Shown here piece after piece: positions 24,080-31,579 of a stretch of DNA of 50,275 nucleotides (position 1 is the first letter of the stretch; each line of letters starts with the position of its first letter). Made by a program: the position numbers and the translations under genes. Under the pieces are notes generated by a model, which worked only from the letters and a program-made list of their open reading frames with translations, was not told the DNA's origin and searched no databases. Origin of the DNA: an uncultured Prevotellaceae bacterium (lineage in GTDB: Bacteria > Bacteroidota > Bacteroidia > Bacteroidales > Bacteroidaceae); contig ONLU01000024.1 of the NCBI GenBank assembly GCA_900318795.1, positions 1 to 50,275 of the forward strand. Reading direction: 5' to 3'.

Positions 24080-26296
24080 CTATTTCAGCCAGCGGTCAAG
24101 CCAGTCGAAGAAGGTGCGCTGCCACAGGATACCGTTCTGAGGCTTCAGCACCCAGTGGTTCTCGTCTGGGAAGATGAGCAGTTCAGCAGGAATACCACGC
24201 AGGCGGGCAGCGTTGAAAGCACCCATGCCCTGATTGTAAACGATACGGTAATCCTTCTCGCCATGGATACACAGGATGGGGGTGTCCCACTGGTCTACGA
24301 ATTTGTGCGGTGAGTTCTCGTAGGTCTTGGCAGCACGCGCGGTGCCCTTCTTATTGCCTTCAGCACTTCCCTTGCCGACATTCCAATAGGCATCGTCGTA
24401 CTCCCAGTTAGAGAAGAACACCTCCTCGGTGTCAGTATACATTGACTCCAGGTTGAAAGCCCCATCGTGTGAGATGAATGCCTTGAAGCGCTTGTTGTGA
24501 TGACCTGCGAGATAGTAGACGGAGAAGCCACCAAAGGACGCTCCTACAGCTCCCAGCTTGTTGCGGTCGACGAACGGCAGTGAGTCTGCAGCGAAATCGA
24601 TGGCTGACAAGTAGTCATCCATGCACTGTCCTGTCCAGTCACCTGAGATTTCCTCCTTCCACTCCTGTCCGAATCCAGGCAGACCGTGACGGTTGGGCGC
24701 TATGACCACATAGCCGTTGGCAGCCATCATCTGGAAGTTCCAGCGATAGGACCAGAACTGCGAAACCGGTGACTGCGGACCACCCTCGCAGAAGAGCAGG
24801 GTGGGGTACCTCTTGCCTTCCTCGTAGTTGGCAGGCAGCATCACCCATACCAGTTCCTTCTTGCCATCCGTAGTGGGCACCCAGTACTGTTGCATCTTGC
24901 CAAAGGTCAGCTGGTCCAGGATGTGCTTGTTCTCGAAGGTCAGCTGGGCAACCTGGGCTTTGGCTTCTTTGCCCTTGGCTTTCAGCTGTGGGGTTACCAT
25001 ATAGATATCAGTCGGAGTACTGAGGCTCTGGCGTGTTGCCAGGATGTGCTGTCCGTTGTTGGCCATCTGGAGTGAGGTCCAATCGTCCCAGGTCTCAGTG
25101 AGCTGCGTCACTTCGCCTTTCTGGCTGGCCATATACATGTTGCAGCAGCCATGCCAGACGCTGAGGAAGTAGAACTGCGGGTCAGCGGCTTTCACCTTCT
25201 TGCCTGTCTGCGGAGCCCAACAGAATGACTCGACATCACTCTTCCAGTTGAGGTAGCGCTTGGTTCCGCTCTCGAGTGCGTATATGCAAAGGCGGTTGAG
25301 ATCAGCCTCATATCCGTCGCGTGCCATGGACTGCCAGGCAATGTACTTACCGTCCGGTGAGAACTGAGGATTCTGGTCGTAGCCAGGATTGTTCTCCAGA
25401 GGATGGGCGTTGACGGCCTGGTCAGCACGTGTATGGCTGGGATCGTATGCAGGTTCCACATATCCCTCAGCCTTGCAGAGGTTGCGGGTCTTTCCTGTAC
25501 CTATATGATAAAGATATATATCAGAGTCGGTAGAGGTCGCATAGTCGATGCCTTTCTTTTTACGGCAGGTATAGGCAATGGTCTTGGAGTCAGGACTCCA
25601 TGCCAGTTGCTCGATGCCCCCAAACGGTTCCATCGGGCACTCGTAGGGTTCGCCTTCCAGGATGTCCTTTGCGTCTGCGGCTATGGTATAGTCACTGACG
25701 GAGCAGAGGAACGGATGCTGGATGGACTCAACATAGTGGTCCCAGTGACGGTACATGAGGTCTGTCACGCGACGGCCTGTAGCTTTGGGCAGGTCGTCAG
25801 GATTTTTCTTGATAATCTCGTGAAAGGGCAGTGACTTGATGAGGATGACCTTCTGACGGTCAGGCGAAAACTTGAAACCCTCCACATTGCCGTCAGTCTT
25901 GGAAAGCTGTCGACGGTCAGAGCCATCAGCTTTCATGCACCATACCTCACCACCGCTGATGAACGCGATGGTCTGTGCGTCGAGCCATGTGGCATCAGTC
26001 TCACTCTTGGCACTCTTGGTCAGCAGTTGCTGACCGCTGCCATCTGCATTCATGACATAGAGCACCTGGTGACTCTTGTTCTGCTTCACACTGTAATAGC
26101 CTACTTGATAGACCACTTGTTTTCCATCAGGAGAAGCCTCAGCGGCACCTATGCGTCCCATGGCCCACAGGGCTTCGGGAGTCATCAGGCGACTATTCAG
26201 TTTGATGTTCTGTTTTCCAATCACGTTGTCTTGTGCTTTTACTGTAGCAGGCAGTGTAAGGAGTGCCGAAACTACAAGAATCAATAATTTTCTCAT
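24080..26296 (-). CDS. Secreted S9 family dipeptidyl peptidase (DPP5-like)
   Basis: 738 aa. A signal peptide (MRKLLILVVSALLTLPATVKAQ) is followed by an N-terminal beta-propeller with repeated PDGK/SPDSK motifs and a C-terminal alpha/beta hydrolase. The catalytic triad is S587 in GASFGGFS, D682 in HGEKDYR and H714 in DENHW. The nucleophile motif GASFGG rather than GWSYGG fits the DPP5/acylaminoacyl-peptidase branch known from Porphyromonas. Expected activity: removal of dipeptides from peptide N-termini in the periplasm. It is first in a two-gene operon with the MFSD1-like transporter. Confidence 0.88.
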   Translation of the reverse strand: MRKLLILVVSALLTLPATVKAQDNVIGKQNIKLNSRLMTPEALWAMGRIGAAEASPDGKQVVYQVGYYSVKQNKSHQVLYVMNADGSGQQLLTKSAKSETDATWLDAQTIAFISGGEVWCMKADGSDRRQLSKTDGNVEGFKFSPDRQKVILIKSLPFHEIIKKNPDDLPKATGRRVTDLMYRHWDHYVESIQHPFLCSVSDYTIAADAKDILEGEPYECPMEPFGGIEQLAWSPDSKTIAYTCRKKKGIDYATSTDSDIYLYHIGTGKTRNLCKAEGYVEPAYDPSHTRADQAVNAHPLENNPGYDQNPQFSPDGKYIAWQSMARDGYEADLNRLCIYALESGTKRYLNWKSDVESFCWAPQTGKKVKAADPQFYFLSVWHGCCNMYMASQKGEVTQLTETWDDWTSLQMANNGQHILATRQSLSTPTDIYMVTPQLKAKGKEAKAQVAQLTFENKHILDQLTFGKMQQYWVPTTDGKKELVWVMLPANYEEGKRYPTLLFCEGGPQSPVSQFWSYRWNFQMMAANGYVVIAPNRHGLPGFGQEWKEEISGDWTGQCMDDYLSAIDFAADSLPFVDRNKLGAVGASFGGFSVYYLAGHHNKRFKAFISHDGAFNLESMYTDTEEVFFSNWEYDDAYWNVGKGSAEGNKKGTARAAKTYENSPHKFVDQWDTPILCIHGEKDYRIVYNQGMGAFNAARLRGIPAELLIFPDENHWVLKPQNGILWQRTFFDWLDRWLK

Positions 26297-26316
26297 AAAT
26301 GAATAGAATTTGGATG

Positions 26317-26324
26317 CAAAGGTA
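26317..26324 (-). promoter_or_regulatory. Putative -7 box of the peptidase-transporter operon
   Basis: TACCTTTG on the minus strand, 20 bases before the peptidase ATG. It is divergent from the promoter of the SpoIIE-type phosphatase gene. Confidence 0.5.
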
Positions 26325-26397
26325 CGAAATTATTCTTAATTCTTATTTCTTTTCAAAGAAAAGTATAGCGTTTCATTCTTTATTCACAATAATTTCG

Positions 26398-26405
26398 TAT
26401 CTTTG
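26398..26405 (+). promoter_or_regulatory. Putative -7 box, implying a leaderless phosphatase mRNA
   Basis: TATCTTTG is followed by CAGCGT and then ATG 26412. Six bases between box and start codon place the transcription start at the ATG. Confidence 0.5.
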
Positions 26406-26411
26406 CAGCGT

Positions 26412-28487
26412 ATGAACAGAATGAAGATAGTACGTGTGTTTCTGGCATTGCTCATCATGGCATTGGCAGCCCAGTCTTGTGGTAGAGTGGCGAGCAAGGA
26501 TGTCAGAGCCAGCAAGGCAGACAGCGTTTTGTTTGACATAGGCGTTGTCAAGGATTATGAGCACATGCGGGAGGTGGCTGACAGCTTTGAAATGGCTGGT
26601 GACATCTCCGCGTTGGACGCCAATCGCTGGCGTGGTGTGTCTTACTATCATCAGGGACAGTACCGCATGGCAGAAATATGCTATCGCAAAGCATTGGAGT
26701 GCGAGGTTACAAACGTCCAGGACCAGCTGAGCTATAACAAGTCTGCCCGTCGACTGTCAGAACTGCTGTTGGTCAGAGGAGACTTTGAAGGTTCTCTGCG
26801 CGTGGCCATCCCTGCTGTGAAGAAGATGGATGAGTCAGGAATCGGTTCCGATATCGACTATGCCATCCTGCTGAACACGATCGGTTGTTGTCAGTTGAAC
26901 CTCGGACAGGACAAGGAAGCTAACGAGAGCTTTATTACAGCTCGTGGCCACTATGCCAACCGCTGGCAGTCGGACACGACGAGCCGTGGGTTCCAGGAAG
27001 CTGTAATTGGCACGGTCTATACCAGTCAGGCCTATATCAAAACCCGTCGCTATGCAGAGTCCATCTACTGGATAGACCGTACGGAGATGCTCCTGAACAA
27101 GTATCGCCAGCGTCCCGATGCCCGTTCCGAGTACTTTGACGAGTATCAGGGACGTATTGAGATTATGCGTGCTGTGGCCTTGCAACGGCTGAACAAACCC
27201 AAGGAGGCCTCGGAAGCCTATCAGCGCTTCCTGAAGACAGACTACTCGCAGACAGCCCATGGCCGTATCAATGCCAATGACTATCTGGTGGTGGCAGAGC
27301 GCTATCGGGAGGCTGCTGACAACTACCGCTATCTGGACGAGACACTGGAAGCCATGGGCATGGAGACCACGCTGGACAATATCCAACTGTACTATCTGCC
27401 TAAGTATCAGTCCAATGCCAAGGCAGGACGACGCGACTCTGCTGTTGTCATAGGAGCGCACATCCTGTCTCTGCTTGACTCTACCATCACCAGTCATAAG
27501 AACAGTGCCATGGCAGAGTTGGCAACCATCTACGATACACAAGGCAAGGAGGCGGAGATAGCCCGTAAAGAGGCAGACCTCGAGCATACGCGACTGGTCA
27601 GTATGGGTATAGCCCTGGTGCTGCTGGTGGTATTCTTCGTGGTCTATACCCTGCATAAGCGCCAGACAGCCCATCGTCTGGCTGCAGCTCATAGCAAGCT
27701 GGAGGACGCGCATGCCAAGTTGAAGGTCGCTTATGACGAATTGGAGAAGACTACCAAGGCCAAGGAGCGCATGGCCAGTGAGCTGCGTATTGCCCGTGAC
27801 ATCCAGATGTCGATGGTACCCAATATCTTCCCCCATTATCCGGGACTTGACATGTTTGCTGCGATGACACCTGCCAAGGAGGTTGGTGGTGACTTGTATG
27901 GTTATCTGCTGCAAGGCGACGAACTCTATTTCTGTGTGGGTGACGTATCGGGCAAGGGTGTGCCAGCCTCCCTCTTCATGGCTCAGGCTACCCGACTGTT
28001 CCGCACCCTGGCAGCCCAGCACATGATGCCTGCAGAAATCTGTACCCGCATCAATGACGAGTTGTCTGGCGAAGACAATCAGCAAGGTATGTTTGTCACC
28101 ATGTTCCTCGGACTGATAGACCTGCGTACAGGACATATGGACTTCTGCAATGCTGGCCATAATCCCCCTATCTGGGGCGTGCCTCCCCAGTTCCTGGAGG
28201 TGGAGTCGAATGCTCCCATCGGACTGTGGCCAGGTATAGACTTTGTCGGTCAGTCGTTTGAGAATATCAAAGGCTATCCGCTGTTCATCTATACTGACGG
28301 TCTGAATGAGGCAGAAAACAAGCAGCAGGAACAGTATGGAGAAGACCGTCTGCTGGAGGTGCTGAGCACATCGCAGTTCAGCAGTGCCCAGCAGGTGGTG
28401 GAAAGGCTGGTGTCAGAAGTGGAGCACCATCGCAATGGTGCAGAACCCAATGATGACTTGACGATGCTTTGCCTGCGTGTAGACTAA
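26412..28487 (+). CDS. Membrane sensor with periplasmic TPR region and cytoplasmic SpoIIE/PP2C phosphatase domain
   Basis: 691 aa from ATG 26412. The signal sequence MNRMKIVRVFLALLIMALAA is followed by QSCG, a possible lipoprotein site. Residues about 30-390 are TPR-like helical repeats (YHQGQYRMAEICYRKAL, LNLGQDKEANESF). A membrane helix lies at about 396-417, then a coiled coil (AAHSKLEDAHAKLKVAYDEL). The RsbU/SpoIIE phosphatase spans about 458-690, with metal-binding GGDLYGY, GDVSGKGVPASLF, FCNAGHNPP, YTDGLNEA and NDDLTML. It should dephosphorylate a Ser/Thr phosphoprotein in response to a periplasmic cue. No anti-sigma or STAS partner is adjacent; a PP2C-like gene is convergent. Confidence 0.88.
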   Translation: MNRMKIVRVFLALLIMALAAQSCGRVASKDVRASKADSVLFDIGVVKDYEHMREVADSFEMAGDISALDANRWRGVSYYHQGQYRMAEICYRKALECEVTNVQDQLSYNKSARRLSELLLVRGDFEGSLRVAIPAVKKMDESGIGSDIDYAILLNTIGCCQLNLGQDKEANESFITARGHYANRWQSDTTSRGFQEAVIGTVYTSQAYIKTRRYAESIYWIDRTEMLLNKYRQRPDARSEYFDEYQGRIEIMRAVALQRLNKPKEASEAYQRFLKTDYSQTAHGRINANDYLVVAERYREAADNYRYLDETLEAMGMETTLDNIQLYYLPKYQSNAKAGRRDSAVVIGAHILSLLDSTITSHKNSAMAELATIYDTQGKEAEIARKEADLEHTRLVSMGIALVLLVVFFVVYTLHKRQTAHRLAAAHSKLEDAHAKLKVAYDELEKTTKAKERMASELRIARDIQMSMVPNIFPHYPGLDMFAAMTPAKEVGGDLYGYLLQGDELYFCVGDVSGKGVPASLFMAQATRLFRTLAAQHMMPAEICTRINDELSGEDNQQGMFVTMFLGLIDLRTGHMDFCNAGHNPPIWGVPPQFLEVESNAPIGLWPGIDFVGQSFENIKGYPLFIYTDGLNEAENKQQEQYGEDRLLEVLSTSQFSSAQQVVERLVSEVEHHRNGAEPNDDLTMLCLRVD

Positions 28488-28525
28488 CAGTCGTCATCCA
28501 TAGGCAAAACAGGTGAGGTCGTGAG

Positions 28526-29365
28526 CTATACCCGGAAACGGATATAGGTCCGGTCGTCGAACGAATTGTTGTCAGGGTGAAAACCCTTGGTCGCTTGGAA
28601 GTCTGGACCGATATTGAGCGGATCAGTGCTGCGTTGACGGCTGAGACGCTCTTCGCTTTCCTGCAAGGTTGGGCACAGGAAAGGATAGCCGTCAGTGGCC
28701 AGGACTATCTCCCAAGGTTGGAAGTCGAGGGTGATGGTGCGAACATGCTGGAAAGGAATGGGAAATCCGTCAACCACGCTATAGGAAACGTTCTGCTGTC
28801 GCATGGTCTCTATCATGTGAGGAATGATGACAGGACGAGCGGTATCGTTTAGCAACAGTTCCTCACGGGTTACCCCCTCAGCCAGGAGTCTTTTCACCTC
28901 GTCAGCACGTTGGGCAGCCAATACAGCCTCAGCAGGCTTGGGATTGTCGTAGTAAGTGTATGCCGGTGCAGACTGGCATGTGCCAAGTGGTGACACCAGA
29001 CACTGGCAGTCGCCCACCATCCAAATCTCACGCGACAGACGGCTATAGACCAACACAGAGGCAGTAAGACGGTCTTCGGGATGCTCAGCCAGACGGGACA
29101 TTTGCGACTTCTTGTAATGTTTGCGTATGCAGGCAGTCACACCACGTAGAAACTCCTGACAAGTGATGTCTTTGGGCATGCGGCTGATGTAGCGGCTGAT
29201 GAGCTGCATGGCATAGCGACCGTTGGAGCGCCACATGCTATGGCGTAGCTGGCTTTTGGATGTGCTGCCATCAATGACAGCAATGAAGTCAGCGGTGACG
29301 ACGATGCCGTCCTCGCTTTTCACTTTGGGGTTCTTGGGTACGAGGGTCTGTTCTATGATTTGCAT
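28526..29365 (-). CDS. Divergent PP2C-like protein
   Basis: 279 aa, no signal peptide. The order of short motifs follows PP2C phosphatases: FIAVIDGSTS (metal Asp-Gly), RLTASVLVYSR, WMVGDCQCLV (cf. VGDSR), IVLATDGYPFL (cf. SDGL) and DDRTYIRFRV (cf. DDxT). The proteins of this type that I know are uncharacterised. The start overlaps the end of the upstream YgiQ gene by 77 bases; no later Met precedes the first motif, so the overlap seems real. It is the last gene of a six-gene minus-strand operon and converges on the SpoIIE-type phosphatase gene. Confidence 0.65.
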   Translation of the reverse strand: MQIIEQTLVPKNPKVKSEDGIVVTADFIAVIDGSTSKSQLRHSMWRSNGRYAMQLISRYISRMPKDITCQEFLRGVTACIRKHYKKSQMSRLAEHPEDRLTASVLVYSRLSREIWMVGDCQCLVSPLGTCQSAPAYTYYDNPKPAEAVLAAQRADEVKRLLAEGVTREELLLNDTARPVIIPHMIETMRQQNVSYSVVDGFPIPFQHVRTITLDFQPWEIVLATDGYPFLCPTLQESEERLSRQRSTDPLNIGPDFQATKGFHPDNNSFDDRTYIRFRV

Positions 29366-31199
29366 GATAGGGACAAAGTTCGTTGATCAAGTCAGCACGG
29401 CCTATGCGACGCAGGCTCTGTTCGATATGCTGACGCTCCTCAGGTTTGTACCAGAAGAAATACTGACGCTGGGCTTGTTTCTGCTGTGGTGTCTTGGCAC
29501 TCTGGACAGGTTCCAGCGTGTAGGGGTCATAGCCTGTATACCAGGTCTCGGTAGAGACCGTCATGGGTGTAGGGGTGAAGTCCTGCACTTGTTCGAGTTG
29601 GAAGTCAAGGCGCTTGGTCAGTACTGCTAGTTCTGCCATGTCAGCCTCCGTACATCCCGGGTGGCTGGAGATGAAGTAGGGGATGAGCTGCTGACGCAGG
29701 CCCTCTTCACGACAGATACGGTCGAAAAGCCGCTTGAAGTCATAGAATTGTGAGAACGAAGGCTTGCGCATCAGTTTCAGTACGTGGTCACTGGTATGTT
29801 CGGGAGCCACTTTCAGACGTCCGCTGACATGACGAGTGATGAGCTCACGCGCATATTCCATGGCAGCCTTGTTGGCAGCCTCGTCCTTGCTCCTGTAGAG
29901 CAATAGGTCGTAGCGTACACCACTGCCTATGAAGCTCTTCTTGACCTCAGGAAGTGCATCGACAGCACGATAGATGTCGAGCAGTTTGGAGTGATTGGTG
30001 TCCAGATTGGGACAAATCTGTGGATTGATGCAGCTGGGGCGCTTACACTTCTCACAGGCTTTGTGATTGCGTCCATGCATGCCATACATGTTGGCTGACG
30101 GACCACCAAGGTCGGAGAGATAGCCTTTGAAGTCGTCCATCTGTACTACCTGACGTACCTCCTTGAGGATGCTCTCCTTGGAGCGACAGGTGATGAACTT
30201 ACCCTGATGGGCAGAGATGGTGCAGAAGGCACAACCGCCAAAACAGCCTCGATGGATATTGACCGAGTGGCGTATCATCTCATAGGCCGGTATCCGCTTC
30301 CCTTTATATTTTAAATGAGGTACGCGCGTATAGGGCAAATCGTATGATGCATCCAACTCAGCAGTTGTCATAGGCGGGTAGGGAGGATTGACGATGACCG
30401 TCTGCGGACCTACCTGTTGCGCCAGCCGCTGGGCATGCATCATGTTAGACTGCTCCTCGATGTGCCGGAAGTTCTCTGCCTGGGAACGCTTGTTCTTGAG
30501 ACACTCTTCGTGGCTATGCAACACGATATCACCTTCTGACGGTGTGTAGTCGGACGTCAGATAGACGGTTTGCGGAATGTCGTGAGGGATGGTCGCAGTA
30601 CTGCGGCTAACCACTGAGCCAGGTGTCGAAAGCGTGTCAGCCAACCTGTTTGCCAGTTCAACGATGGGTTTCTCGCCCATGCCATAGATGATGAGGTCTG
30701 CAGGGGCATCACAGAGGATACACGGGCGCAGACGATCCTGCCAGTAGTCGTAGTGTGTCAGTCTGCGCAGCGATGCCTCAATGCCTCCCAGGACAATGGG
30801 AACATCGGGATACAGCTGACGCAGAATCTGGGAGTAGACAATGGTCGGATATTCTGGTCGCAGGTCATGACGTCCGTCAGGACTATAGGCATCTTCTGAA
30901 CGCAGACGACGTGCGGCAGTATACTTGTTGACCATAGAGTCCATGCACCCTGGGGCTATTCCAAAGAAGAGCCTGGGACGTCCGAGCTTACGGAAGTCGC
31001 GGAAATCTCCATGCCAGTCGGGTTGCGGGACGATGGCCACCCGATAGCCTGCAGCCTCCAGGGTACGTCCGATGACAGCTGCTCCGAAGGACGGATGGTC
31101 CACATAGGCATCAGCTGAGAAGAGGATGATGTCCACCTCTTCCCAGCCACGCAATTCGAGCTCTTTCTTCGTTGTTGGCAGAAAATCAGTCAGCTTCAA
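29289..31199 (-). CDS. YgiQ-family (UPF0313) radical SAM protein
   Basis: 636 aa. An N-terminal cobalamin-binding-like domain (DIILFSADAYVDHPSFGAAV, VIGRTLEAAGYRVAIV) precedes the radical SAM core with CxxxCxxC in HRGCFGGCAFCTIS (about residues 314-327). The strongly conserved family segments DLGGPSANMYG and KVAPEHTSDHVL are present. YgiQ proteins bind a 4Fe-4S cluster and SAM, but their substrate is unknown. The C-terminal basic tail (EKRGRHRRHR) overlaps the start of the PP2C-like gene. The gene begins nine bases after the upstream small ORF. Confidence 0.92.
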   Translation of the reverse strand: MKLTDFLPTTKKELELRGWEEVDIILFSADAYVDHPSFGAAVIGRTLEAAGYRVAIVPQPDWHGDFRDFRKLGRPRLFFGIAPGCMDSMVNKYTAARRLRSEDAYSPDGRHDLRPEYPTIVYSQILRQLYPDVPIVLGGIEASLRRLTHYDYWQDRLRPCILCDAPADLIIYGMGEKPIVELANRLADTLSTPGSVVSRSTATIPHDIPQTVYLTSDYTPSEGDIVLHSHEECLKNKRSQAENFRHIEEQSNMMHAQRLAQQVGPQTVIVNPPYPPMTTAELDASYDLPYTRVPHLKYKGKRIPAYEMIRHSVNIHRGCFGGCAFCTISAHQGKFITCRSKESILKEVRQVVQMDDFKGYLSDLGGPSANMYGMHGRNHKACEKCKRPSCINPQICPNLDTNHSKLLDIYRAVDALPEVKKSFIGSGVRYDLLLYRSKDEAANKAAMEYARELITRHVSGRLKVAPEHTSDHVLKLMRKPSFSQFYDFKRLFDRICREEGLRQQLIPYFISSHPGCTEADMAELAVLTKRLDFQLEQVQDFTPTPMTVSTETWYTGYDPYTLEPVQSAKTPQQKQAQRQYFFWYKPEERQHIEQSLRRIGRADLINELCPYHANHRTDPRTQEPQSEKRGRHRRHR

Positions 31200-31208
31200 T
31201 GGTCAAAA

Positions 31209-31556
31209 TCAATTAAATGGTGTTCCCTGGAATGCACGTCTGGTCATACCGAGTTCATCGTTACCCTTGTTCTTCCAGTTAATGAAGAGAAGTACCAACT
31301 GTTGCAATCCGAAGGCCTTCATGTTGGGATGATAGATGACATCCAGACAGAGGTCTATGAGGCTCTTGTCTTTGCCGGCCTCAGACTCAAGCATGGAACG
31401 GATATTGAGTTTCAGCTTGTTGAGCACTTCTTCGTCGACATAGCCATTCGAATCGATCAGGTCGCGAAACAACTGATATTGTTCGATGGTCTGAAGATGC
31501 TCCTCAGAGATTTCAATACTGCGTGTGCCATTGGAATTGGTTTGAATCTTGTACAT
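31209..31556 (-). CDS. Hypothetical protein
   Basis: 115 aa from ATG 31556 (MYKIQTNSNGTRSIEISEEH); a longer in-frame start would overlap the upstream amidase gene. The body is helical and acidic (LFRDLIDSNGYVDEEVLNKL, DLCLDVIYHPNMKAFGLQQL). No signal peptide, no membrane helix and no recognised domain. It lies in the middle of a six-gene minus-strand operon, 23 bases after the amidase and nine before ygiQ. Confidence 0.6.
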   Translation of the reverse strand: MYKIQTNSNGTRSIEISEEHLQTIEQYQLFRDLIDSNGYVDEEVLNKLKLNIRSMLESEAGKDKSLIDLCLDVIYHPNMKAFGLQQLVLLFINWKNKGNDELGMTRRAFQGTPFN

Positions 31557-31579
31557 AATTGAATTGTTTTTAGTTAAAG

